Source: Phorcus lineatus (lineage: Eukaryota; Mollusca; Gastropoda; Trochida; Trochidae). From it: a stretch of 64,000 nucleotides of DNA. Numbering within the stretch: the stretch's first letter is position 1; the number at the start of each line of letters is the position of its first letter. Location of the stretch: assembly GCA_921293015.1 (NCBI GenBank), contig OV121081.1, positions 61,831,022 through 61,895,021 of the forward strand. Reading direction: 5' to 3'. The notes beneath the pieces were generated by a model. The model was not told the DNA's origin and searched no databases. It saw only the letters and a list, made by a program, of their open reading frames with translations. The position numbers were made by a program, and so were the translations under genes. This document shows positions 23,631 to 34,858 of the stretch, piece after piece.

Positions 23631-25938
23631 GAAGAGAATGATGCAACCACAAAATAAAAGGCTGACCAGGTGCAGATAGGTAAGGCTCTTTAAGTGAGTG
23701 TTCAATCCTAGATTATACCAAACTTGTTGACTTGTTCTGTCCCGTAGGTGGCCAATCAGAGTGGTTTGAACCGATGGTCACTGGAAATACATGCAATCTA
23801 GATTTTGAACACAAGTAACATTGTTAGATTTGGGATCCCATCATCTGAAATAGTAAAATTCTTGTACATGTTACAGTCCCTGTAGGTGTTTAATTACCTA
23901 CACCTTCTCAACACTGCCATCACTGGCCAACCAGCTCACTGTAGCAACAGCTAACCATTTCAGTCCATCCAACTGTACAAATTGGTACTCAATTCTAATA
24001 TAAATAAACTTTTTTTGTATCCCCAAAGTTGTTGTGAATCTCAAGGTTCAAAAGGGGTTAATTTACTTTATATACCAGAGAATAAAAAATTGTAAAAAAT
24101 AAATTTATTCCCCAAGTAAGGTTGAAGTAGATAGTTGACCCTATATCATAAAAGAGTTAACTTCAGGTCAAGACCTCCATTACCCAAGTACTAAACTAAG
24201 AAAAATATTGTCGATTACCAATATGTTATTGCATATCAATAAGATTGAAGCAGTCAGATTGTAGTTAATTAACGCAGCAGCAAGCTTGTCCTCATCAGTG
24301 AGTTGTCCTCAACAAAGCTAATTAAAGCTCTGTAAGTGGAGTGGTCTCTGTTAGCTGTATGGGTGAACGACCCAATCTATGGATTGTCAACTCGGCCCTC
24401 GTGCCAATCTAATTCCATGCTGTCAGCATGGAAGGTCTTGAATTGACCAAATTATGCTTTGAGCGACAATATCACTAAGTAAAGAGCTGAAGGTAGAGGT
24501 GGAGAGACAGCCAGGGAGGCAGTGCCGATATGCCGAGTATTTTGTGATTCTTCTAAGAAGAATACTTGGGGGTTCTATCAAAGGAATGTTATCTTTTTAT
24601 TGGAAGGTCAACTTTTTGATCATGAATTTTATGTCATCAACACTATTTGAAGCAACAAGTGAATGTTTTTCAATGGAATAACATTTCTTAACATGTCCAG
24701 GTTGAAGAAATACTCTGAAACTCTGATAGATGTGTTAAGAATTTTATGGATCTTGAACTAAAATTACTCTTTGGTAAAAGCTTGTTTACTCTTTACTCAA
24801 CAAGTTCATGCATATTCTGCAAGCGAAGAATCCAACAGGCATTTCTGGAAAATTCAGTGGTTTTGTTAGCTGAGGAGTTTAAACCAAGTAATCAAAATGG
24901 TTTTCCAACAATATGAGTAGATCAACGGCTTTAGAGTTTGCATGGAACATTGTGGAACTGTGAACAACTTCTTCTTTTGTTTTGGGTTCAGAACGTGAAC
25001 TGTGACTTGTTTTGAGCCTAGAAGAAGAGGGCATATCAATTCTTGGTCTTTCCACCTACGATGCTCCTTATAGACAGGTGGCAGCAAAACTAATGACTGA
25101 ATAATTGAATTTGAACAAAGGTTTGATCTTCAGTCATGAAACGAGTATTTATCATGAGGTATGTACTCATTTTCTGATTTTTTTATGAAGAAGAAATTTA
25201 TTACTCTCTAAGGGTTTTGAACGTCAACAATACACTATGTTCTCTATACCGAAATGCCAACATTTCATTCCATGTATTCAAGTAAATGGAAACAAATGAT
25301 ACCAATTGCTAGACAGTCTTTTTAAATCAATACAAAGGTTTAAAATCAAACTTGCCAAATTTGGTTATGCTATGCAAAAATGTTTCCCTAACTTGCAAAA
25401 AAATGGCTGCATGGTTTTTTGGTCGATTTGTGACGTCTTATTGTACAGCTTTAGCTATCATGTTGAGAAATATGTCTTCCCTTCTGAAGAAATATGTGTA
25501 GCATTAGCTTACATTTAATGGATGAAATATGAAAAAAAAAGTAAAATAAAGTGCTACAGTTTCTCTAAAGATGTTTCACTGAAGTCTTATGATGCACATT
25601 GTATGGCAATATTATGTATTCCTGATAGATTCCACACTGTATGCAAAAAACATTTAGTTAAAACAAATTGTAAATCATATTTCACCTTTGATCATGTTAA
25701 TTTTGAGTCTTCTGAGTCTTTATTGATTTTTTACTGAGTTTGGCATTCAGTTACAATGTACGAAAACATTAATCAGATGATGCTTAGTGGTAAAAAAATA
25801 TCTAAAAAATAAACCTAGATTATTCCTGTTCTTAATTAGGTGATATTCTTGTACAGTGTTATGTTCATTACAGGTGTTGTGTGTTGTCTTCAACCAAATG
25901 TAACTTCTGTTTGCTTTTCAAGACATTTGTGTAAAAAA

Positions 25939-26145
25939 CCTTTCTGAATGGTTGACACTTATACCTGTACCTGATAATTGATGTAGAAGGCCTACCTGTA
26001 AATAACCTCTCTGAATGGTTTACACTTATACATGTACCTGATAATTGATTTAGAAGACCTACCTGTAAATAACCTTTCTGAATGGTTGACACTTTTACCT
26101 GTACCTGATAATTGATGTAGAAGACCTCTCTGAATGGTTGACAGT
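25939..26145 (+). repeat. Tandem repeat, 67/68-bp unit, about three copies
   Basis: The unit CCTTTCTGAATGGTTGACAC..CCTGTACCTGATAATTGATG..AGAAGACCTACCTGTAAATAA begins at 25939, 26006 and about 26073, with a partial copy ending near 26143. It contains about 90 percent identical units. The minus-strand open frame 25868-26152 is a by-product of the repeat. Confidence 0.88.
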
Positions 26146-26423
26146 TCAGCATTTTAAGTGTTGAAGCCTTGTCCTCAACTTATTTTATAGGATAGCAACC
26201 TTAGATGACATTCCTCTAAATTGGACTTTTAGTTTGAATTGTTTTGATTTGGTTTATTCAGCTGTGATAACTGTTAGGTTCTTCTCAATCTGATAATGTC
26301 TGTTGCGCACAGACAAAGGAATGTTTTGCAGTAATTTATTCTTTTGTTTTGATGTTGAGGTTTTGTCCAGTAACAGTTTTGACTGATATTTGGTTCAGAG
26401 GACTGTTCTTTACTTTAGGTTGG

Positions 26424-26636
26424 TTGGTGTTTTAACGTTGCTTTCAAGATTATTTCACTTATATTGCGGCTGCTAGTATTATTGCAGGAAGAAAGCCCGC
26501 AACACCGTTGTGGCCATGCATTGCGGTGAAACCATGGGATCTGCTGCGCTGAAATTCAATGTAGCATTGCACCCAAACCTGACTGCGTGTAGAACAGTTC
26601 TCTACTGCAGACAAAGTTGCCGAGCCCCTGGCGGGA
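26424..26636 (-). mobile_element. SINE copy, 5'-truncated
   Basis: On the minus strand the copy reads from CCGCCAGGGGCTCGGCAAC through the family body to the AAGTGAAATAATCTTGAAAGC tail. It starts at the B-box side of the tRNA-like head and lacks the A box. 5' truncation fits reverse transcription that stopped early. Confidence 0.88.
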
Positions 26637-26694
26637 GTTACTTACTTTTACCACTCAATATGATTCAACAGTATGTATAGTAAGATCTATTATT

Positions 26695-26770
26695 AACACA
26701 GGGATGTAATTCAGTTGGTAAAGTGTTTGCTTATCACCTGGAAGAGCAAGTTCAATTTTCAGCCACATCA
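26695..26770 (+). repeat. Head of a second tRNA-derived SINE type
   Basis: GGGATGTAATTCAGTTGGTAAAG (A-box-like) is followed by a B-box-like GCAAGTTCAATTTTCAG. This resembles a tRNA-type promoter with the two boxes at normal spacing but differs from the main SINE family here. No matching tail could be defined. A true tRNA gene is excluded because the acceptor stem does not pair. Confidence 0.5.
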
Positions 26771-28591
26771 TACCAAAAGATATTTAGAGATTCTTCCTTC
26801 TTGCTTGACATACAGCACTATAAGAACAGGCCAACTTGGTAAATTAGCAGTGGTGAGACACAAAAGGAAACCCTGTTGATAGCCACTGAGAAATCTTTTG
26901 ACTAATCTATTCAACAGTTTTGGTGTTAAAACCTTGTCTTCAGCAAGATCTGAAAAACCTTGTCCTTAGCAATATGTAAAAGATCTGGTCCTCAGTGTGA
27001 TGTTCAAGACATGGTCTTCAGCATGATGTTTGCTGTTGAGGACAGACCTTCAGGCTTAGTGAAGCAGCCAGCTAATAACGTGAGTGGGCTCGCTGCTTCA
27101 ATCTTCAATCTTACTCCATCAATACTCCAATATTACCAATAAGTTGAACCTACAGAGCCAGGCTGCTAGTGACTTGACCTCGCTGCCAGGCATTGTGACT
27201 AGACATAGTGTAGTTGCTAGACATTGGCAGCTGAGGAGTCCATAGTGCAGTCGACTTACATGTGCTGTACTATTGGAATAGTGGTTTGAAATAAGTTTGT
27301 GTAATTCCTGTTGTTGTTTTTTGTAGATGCTACCTGATGCAAATATCAAACTCGTTTTCTCTGCCTTTCAGGAATTTATTTATAGCTTTTCTTTCAATGA
27401 TTGTACTGGTCTATTTTCTAAAGATTGTCAAGTCTGAAATGGTTTTTAATAAAATGATCTGAATTTGTTTTCATATTAATTCTGGATTCATGGTATCTGG
27501 ACATCACCTTTTGGTTAAAACTTCTTAAACATATTGAGAATATATTCAAAAAAAACAACAGCTTCAAATGATCATGACAATCAACAATGAAGATTTTTAT
27601 TTTCAAACAATGTCCTAAATGACTGTTTCAATAAAAATTTCAATTAATAAAAGCAAATGAGGGAACAGTATCATAATTCTGTTCAATTGTTTATTTTTAC
27701 AATTGAAATTTACTAATAATAGTAATGGGATATAATAAGCAACACATTTACTAATGTTAATGCTAATAATTTCTATTCTTTATTTACATCAAGTAAGTGA
27801 TTGACTATCAGGATATGATATATATATAAACCCTTATAGAATAATTGGCTCATTTAAGGTGAATAACCAATATCCAGTTAAAAATGTTATTCTATGATAT
27901 TTATTGAAATGTTTCTGTGATGTAAGTAAATAATCAAGTTTCTATAGGAAAATAACCAGTATTCAAATGTTCAACTTTGCCCACAAAGTAGTGCATTTGA
28001 ATATATTAATCCTAATTGATTTATGGCAAGATTTGGACAAGAAATTAATTAAGTTATCTTCTAATATTTGATGTTATTCAGACAGATATTTGTGTAATTA
28101 AAACGGATGGTCCTAGTTTTTCTGAGGTAAGGATGACAATTGAAGCGGCAGAATTGGTTATTAGTGTCCTTTAGGCTTGAAATGTCATTCTGGACTGCAA
28201 ATGTCATAAGGATATGCAGTGGTTGCTAAGAAGAGGGGAATATGGTGGGTGGTTGACATTTCTATTACAAAGGAAGTGATGCGTAAGAAAGAAGCTAGGC
28301 TCCGAACAGGGTTGGAATGGTAGGGATGTGCGTAGAGTTTTGTTGACTGACAAGGATTACGTTGGACGTTTACCAGAACGTGTCAGTATTTGTACTTCCC
28401 AGAAAACTAGTTGGAGACATGTGATAAGAAAATCTGAGTTTGGGAAATGAATATGATGAAATTGTCTTATTTTCTTTAATATCCATTAACCTTTAACGAA
28501 CAAGAATATTCCTGGATGATCTTGTGAGTATCAGAAGAGGTATTTTTTTCCTTAATAATAATATTTGAGAGTGCTTTTTATAGTTGGAACA

Positions 28592-28675
28592 TTGCTGAAA
28601 TAATCTTTTATTTGGGATCAATCTGAAATCATCTCTTAATTTGAGATCAATCTGAAATCATCTTTTGAATAAATG
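28592..28675 (+). repeat. Short tandem repeat, about 32-bp unit
   Basis: (T)TTGGGATCAATCTGAAATCATCTCTTAA is followed directly by TTGAGATCAATCTGAAATCATCTTTTGAA and a partial third unit ending GAAATCATCTCC. Confidence 0.7.
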
Positions 28676-29483
28676 AAATCATCTCCAAAGTTGTCCATCA
28701 CCATCTTTTGACCTTTGGAGAATACTATTCAAAGTTTTATAAAAATTAGTTTAGAGACTGTGATTGGTCTGTGTCAAAGTCTTACATGGAATCATTTGGA
28801 AGATTTTTGTGTCAATCTTCAATCATGAAGTGCAAGTACAAGATAATTCAAAACATATATGGAAATTCGGAAATGTTTCTAGGGATTCCTAGAAGATAAT
28901 GTGTGTGATTGTGTGGGTTCTTTGAACCAATGACACAGATTTAAGTTGAAGATTCAAGGAAATGATTAAAGTGGTGTTTTTAATGGATAGAGGGATTCCA
29001 TAAAAACGTTGATTCAGCATTTTTTAAAATGATAACAGATCATCAGTGTTTCTACAATTCCAAATCACTGTTCGGTCTAGGTCAGATTGGTTCATTATCA
29101 GAAGACAACTCACAACTCATGTGATGCCATTTGTACAAAACTGTAAAGAAAACAAGTGATATTTGATATTTAAGATGTTTCATTGGAAAACATTAGGCAT
29201 GGTGATAACAGAGATATCATGAAATAATCGTGGTACAAGGTATGACTTTTTTTGGCCTTTTTGATAAATTTGATACATTTGCTTGTGTGTTTGTGCCTAT
29301 ACATCTTTTTGGAATATAGTAGATTCAGATACAGTGTAAGAGTTTCAAACCTGCGACAAATGCATTTTTCTTTCAAGTGATGTCTCTCCTTTATCAAAAT
29401 AATCAATTTGAAGCACAAAAGCAATAAGGAAATTTGAAATGCATGTCATTTTGAAGATGGACAAATGTAGCATAGTTCTATTT

Positions 29484-29740
29484 GGGATCAAAATATCTCT
29501 ACCAGTACAAATTTTTGCACTATAAGGGATCAAAACATCTCTACCAGTACAAATTCATGTACTATATGGGATCAAAACATCTCTACCAGTACAAATTCTT
29601 GTACTTTTTGGGATCAAAACATCTCAACCAGTACAAATTCTTGTACTATTTGGGATCAAAACATCTCTACCAGTACAAATTCTTGTACTTTTTGGGATCA
29701 GAAAATCTCTTCCAGTACAATTCTTGTACTGTTTAGGATC
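29484..29740 (+). repeat. 42-bp minisatellite, six copies, open in one frame
   Basis: The unit runs GGGATCAAAACATCTCTACC then AGTACAAATTCTTGTACTAT plus two bases. Units start at 29484, 29526, 29568, 29610, 29652 and 29694; the last is 41 bp. Each holds a near-perfect palindrome GTACAAATTCTTGTAC. Because 42 is a multiple of three, one + frame stays open as a GSKHLYQYKFLYYL peptide repeat. There is no initiation or splice context, and the variation between copies changes residues freely, so I treat it as non-coding. Confidence 0.9.
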
Positions 29741-30939
29741 AACTCTCTTATGGGAGACTCACCCCGAAAAAGGAAAATAATTTTTGCAGATTGAGTGAAC
29801 CCAAATATAACTATGTCAGTAAGACACTGTTTATCATTTCAAAGCCCATTTAAATGCTTATGCATGTACAGTATCAAGTATAGGGCAGTCAGAGTTGTTG
29901 AAGGTGAATGTGACCGGTGTAAGTTTACTGATTTCATAAGATTACACAGATAAGCACCACAACAATGCCTTCACATTGTATTTGTGTATTTATCGGGCTC
30001 TTTGCATCTTGATACTGAACATGTGACTGGTTTACTCTTTCTTGGAAAAGCTGTCTCATGTTGTAGCAGATGTTATCATTACTTCTTACCAGTGTTATCA
30101 CTTCCTCTTATCGTATCACAGATATATAGATTGTGGTGTAGCATGCATATAGGTAAAGATCTCACGACTCCTGATTGACACTGTCACTTATTACTTATCA
30201 TTATCACTATGAAAATGATTTTGGAAATGGAAGTTATTAAATCTCAAATCTGATTATTGGTATGATAATTTCTCTGAGAAATTTATATTTGATGCATTTT
30301 CGTCTTCAGAATTGTGAAATTACATGACGATTCTATATTGTTTTCACAGATGAGAATATTATTCCTATATAATGAGATACAGTTTCATTTAGTTCATTTA
30401 GTATTGATACCGATTTTAGATTGTTATTTAAAATAATTAAACAAAGTAATGTTTTATATTTTATTCAGAACTTGACTATTACTAATTATGCTAGCAAGGA
30501 ATCCATATGCTGTCCTAGTTGACCTTCATTTTAAATGACATGTGCGATAAAAGTTCATTTTGAAGTTTGAATTGTCTTACCTTCAAACATCTAGATATGT
30601 CTCAAGTGAGATTGATGTCAAAGTTTTTTCAGGGTGAAATGTTACATGTGTACAGTTGGGAGTAACAGATCTAAGTTTCATCCTAACAAACAAATCTTAT
30701 CCTTTGAAAATCTTGTCTTTAAAAGGTTTAACATGCATAGATGGTAAACATTCTCTTTTTGATATCTTGATTTTCTTGACTAAGAAAACTTTATAATTTA
30801 TTAACATTGTAACTGTCACTTTCTAAAAGAAAGGGGGACAACTGCAAGTTGATACCAAATCACCTGTTATAAGCCATATATCACGTCTGGTTAATATAAC
30901 GTCGTAGGATTTATCAGGACTCGCCCGACAATGAGTGTA

Positions 30940-32040
30940 ACAGCTTAGCAAACCTTCAGTCTTATTACCAAGTTAACCCTTGAAGTGATAACAGTTGTAA
31001 TGTCACACCTGTAAGAACAGCTATAAAAAGAGTTTAGATGATAATCTGTAAAAACAACTTATCAACTTCCAATGCTGTATAAAGTCAACCTTTTTAGTGA
31101 TATATTTAATCATTAAGCACCGGGGGTCGGGATAGCGCAGTGGTTAGCGCGTTCGGCTTTGGATCAAGAGGTCTGTGGTTCGAATCCCGCCAGGGGCTCG
31201 GCAACAGTGTCTGCATTGGAGAACTGTTCTACAGGCAGTCAGGTTTGGGTGCAATGCTACATTGAATTCCAGTGCAGTACCACCCATGGTTTGCTAGTTC
31301 CAGCCGATGCTCACCGGTTTCACCGCAATGCATAGCCACAATGGTGTTGCAGGCTTTCTCTCTGCAATGATACTAGCAGCCGCGATATAAGTGAAATACT
31401 CTTGAAAGCGGCGTTAAACCCCATCTCACCTCACCTCACCTCGTTAAGCACCTGTGCATTTCGATTGAAGGTGGGTGCTTGATCACATCATCTTCAACCT
31501 CTTATGCCATTACAAAGTTAACCTGCAATATTAATCAAGTTATAACAAGTGAAAACTACTTAGTAAACCTCTACCATTATAAAGTACTGGCTGAAATAAT
31601 AACGCTCACCCAACATGAAATTTACCCTCCAAATGAATTCAGTAGGGTAGGGGTTAAGACAACTGCTTGAGAGCAAAGCTAAGTCAACTTTGTATGCCGT
31701 TATAAGGTTAACCCTTCGAGTGAAATCAGTGTCATTCTTGCTGGTGAAGAAAGAAGAACCGCTTGAGAGCAAAGCTAACTTTGTATGCCTTGATAAAGTT
31801 AGACCTCCTAGTAAAATCAGTGTCTCTCTTGTAGGATAGGGGTAAAGACAACTACTTGACGGCAAAGCAAAGCTAACTTTGTATTCCTTTAAAAAGTTAA
31901 ACCTCAAATTGACTTTCTTGTAGGGTAAGGGTTAAGACAACCTGTGATAAAAAAGTTAAGTTGCCCTTGCATACCATTATGATGTTAACCCTTGAAGTGT
32001 TATCACTGATAACGTCGCACCTGTATGCAGGTGCTTTTAC
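30940..32040 (+). repeat. Decayed tandem array, about 100-bp unit, split by a SINE
   Basis: Blocks of the form TTTGTATGCC.TTATAAAGTTAACCCTT..AGTGAAATCAGTGTC..TTGTAGGGTA.GGGTTAAGACAAC..TTGAGAGCAAAGCTAA recur at about 31650-32000 and, more diverged, at 31490-31640 and 30950-31090. The SINE at 31122-31443 sits within the array, so the array is older than the insertion. Confidence 0.7.
31122..31443 (+). mobile_element. tRNA-derived SINE, full length with 9-bp target duplication
   Basis: This is the best copy in the window. It has a tRNA-like head with A-box-like TAGCGCAGTGGTTAGCGCG and B-box-like GTGGTTCGAATCC, then the central body. The tail AAGTGAAATACTCTTGAAAG, then CGGCGTTAAACCCC, ends in a CTCAC repeat. 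TTAAGCACC flanks it on both sides (31113-31121 and 31444-31452). The 3' tail probably derives from the partner LINE; which LINE cannot be told here. Confidence 0.95.
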
Positions 32041-32760
32041 CTGAAGGGTTAATGCCCCACACCTATGACCAAAGTATAATAGCAGATTAGATTTCACCAT
32101 GTGATGGTCCATGCTGTACAAGTAATCTTGACTGTATCATTTACTGTACAATTGCTTCTTCGTGGAAATTATCTCTATGTACATTGAAGAGGTGGCTGTT
32201 TGATTATTCTGCGGTCATGGTGAAGTGAAGCAAAGACCCATTTGGATGTTTTTGTGGATTATTTTGAGCAGAGATTCTGTAACAAATAGTATTCGTCTAG
32301 ATTCAGCTGTTTGATTCTTCTGTGGTTAATAAGGATTGAAGACTCTTTCATCAGGATGTTTGAATGGGGTGTCATGGGAATATCTTGAAAAAAAATAATT
32401 TGTTTTGTACAAAGGATGGATGGAAATGTGTTTTTGAAATGAGAAAAGGTGTCTGTATTGTGACTTGATAATCACTAAAAGTGAATTGATAAGACATGGG
32501 GATGTCTTCATTGTAGTTTTGGCACTGATTCACCAAATGTTAAGAAAAGTGGATGAGCTGGATTCTTTAACTCATTTTTATTTTTTGACAATGCAGGACA
32601 AAATTTGGTTTCAAACAATTATTTTATAATTAAAAAAAGGATTTCTGTGTCACTTGTGACGAGGATGAATTCAGGTTAGTGTTAGATCGTGGTCAAATAT
32701 TCCCCACATTATACATTTTTTATTCTTGGATCAAAGTGTCTGTTCTTCAAGGAAGCAGCC

Positions 32761-32918
32761 ATGTTGAAGTGGATGGTTAAGAAAAACCGACGAGGTAGTC
32801 TTATCGATGATTTTGAAAAGAGTTACAATAATTCTGGGATGTTTTGTGAATCCGGCACATATCGGTCACACTCGTTTAGTTCCGTGGAAACGACGAGGGC
32901 AACATACATCAAAGAAGA
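32761..32918 (+). CDS. Candidate alternative first coding exon B
   Basis: An ATG in a good context (GCAGCCATGT, G at -3) opens 52 codons plus two bases, ending at a consensus GTAAGT donor (32919). The same frame is stopped by TAG at 32683, as expected for a first exon with a 5' UTR. The peptide starts MLKWMVKKNRRGSLIDD and ends with TRATYIKEE; it is basic at the N-terminus, then Ser-rich. RRGSL is a basophilic (PKA-type) phosphorylation consensus, and RSHSFSS is another. CpG dinucleotides are dense in the exon and scarce around it. Splicing to 37377 restores GAG TAC in frame. This could be the start of a short isoform of the RhoGEF or of a separate gene made of the four downstream exons. I think it real; its parent gene is inferred. 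Confidence 0.7.
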
Positions 32919-34643
32919 GTAAGTTAACATTGTTTGAGTAATCTGTTTCACTCTGTTGTTTTGATGATGTAAATTAATAATTCTATGAAATCAATGAGTG
33001 AAAGACATGTTCAATAAGTTTTCATCATTTTAGAGTTACTTCTTACTTTATCTTATGATTGATCTTATTGATAAGTCTTGTTCCAATGTTGATCATAGGA
33101 AACTCGTAATGGTTTACATTTGATGCTGAATGGAATTGTACCATGGTGTTGTATGAATTTGAATTCTGTGAACATTGATTAAAGGCAATTAAATGGATAT
33201 ATTTCTTCTTTACTATTTCCTATTAAATTTGAAGTTTCAACATGGAACTAACCTTGATTAGTATTTAAAACTATTTGAAATTGTCTTCTTTGTGGAATTC
33301 AGAAGTTGTTGATAACCTTACCATATCCTTCATTTTTAACTTTATCATCTTTTCAGATGTCCATCAAAGCATTTGTAGTTTGTATAATATTTTTCAATAT
33401 AATATCAATCTTCGAAATATATTGTAGAGTATTGTATGATGATAAATCGTCAATTTGATGTTGATGGAACTGAAGTTTTTCAATAAAAAGTTGGTTGAGG
33501 GTTATAAGATAATGATAATAGAAGAATAAGATGAAAACATATAAAACTTCAATTGATATTTCTTCATTCTTCAAACGTTATATCACAGAAAAAAAATCAA
33601 ATATTGAATGTAAGGATCCTATGTTAGGTCATTACCGACATATATACGTTTTTACTTAAATATTTTTATTTATCTTTATGACTCTTAAAAAATAATGTAG
33701 TAATTTTAGGAGTAAAGTGAAACTTTTATTGCATTGGAGAACAGTTATGATAGTACTTACTTATGGAGATTCAGTACTTATTTAGAAAATTAAATTTAAT
33801 GGCAGTATATTTATTCAAACGTATATTTGAACACAGTAAACATCTATCTGCACCTTTTGGCATGTGTTCAATAAAATTTCAAGCGATCAACAAGTTAGGT
33901 AAGCAAACACTTGGTTGTTCCTTGCCAATGACTGAGGATTGTTGACCTTTTGATTACCAACGAGGGCAGTCAAATTGGGTTTCATATTTTTAATACCATG
34001 CTCGGAACTATATGATGATTATTTTCCTTGATATTTCCTTTTTGGTAATATATAGAATATTATAATTGTGCATATGACATTCTATGTTTACCACACTTGT
34101 GCCTGAATACCGCAGTGTCACTTGCTCAGGAGATACTAATATTGAGGCACCTGTGTTGTAAAAACAGTATGTAATGGGCACTCATATGATACTTCCGTTT
34201 CTGTTTCTTAACAAAAATTTTGGGATTAAACATTATAAAAGCAATCAAAAAGAATTTAATATTCTGGGTTTTTTTTCATATGATAATTTGTTTCAGTATA
34301 AATGCAATTATGAGTGCGGGCTTAAACGTGATTCAAGATTTTTTTTCTAAGTTTTGAAAAGCATGCAATTTCACAGAGAATAAAAAAAAAGAAAGAAAAG
34401 TATTTGTTGTCAACCTTACTTTGAAGACAGTAATTGTCATTTATGTATATTTCTTCTGAAATGATTAAAGCAATTTCTGAATTTTTTTGGGCATTTGGAT
34501 ATATATATTTGAAAAAAGGTGATCAAAACAGAATATCTATATTCAAAATGGCTAAAAAAAATTAAGAACAACTTTTCAATGAATAGCATTAACAGTTTGT
34601 AACCTTTGATTTGATATTATGATATGCATAGTTAATTGCACAA

Positions 34644-34858
34644 ATGCGAAGTTTGCTCCCACAAAATATCCAGTCATCTTTAACAGGCAGATTTGGTCGA
34701 TATTTAAGAGGAAGTAGTGCTTTTAATCCCACAGTACAAGGGCGTAACTTTTCTTCTATTAGCGCTTCTTACGTAAAACCAAACATCAATAAATGTAGAT
34801 TTGTGACATGGGTACTGCAAACAGGAATTTCTTTAACCCATAGTCGGAGAACATCCAG
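34644..34858 (+). CDS. Candidate alternative first coding exon C, mitochondrial-like leader
   Basis: ATG at 34644 opens 71 codons plus two bases up to CATCCAG|GTAGGT, with an in-frame TAA at 34632. The peptide has eight Arg, two Lys and no Asp or Glu. It contains R-N-F-S at residues 34-37, the R-3 type processing motif of mitochondrial presequences, after an Arg/Ser/Leu-rich segment (SLTGRFGRYLRGSS). Phase 2 fits 37377 (AGG TAC). At least six CpGs fall in 215 bp, against few in flanking intron. Weak points: the Kozak context is poor (C at -3), and the acidic-free composition may be chance. It may be a first exon of this gene, the first exon of a nested gene encoding a mitochondrial protein, or non-coding. 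Confidence 0.4.

Noticed and set aside
25868-26152. Repetitive 94-residue minus-strand protein
   Set aside because: It is the 67/68-bp tandem repeat read in one frame; period changes between copies argue against selection.
29482-29736. 14-residue peptide repeat protein
   Set aside because: It depends only on the 42-bp period; there is no start or splice context and copies vary freely.
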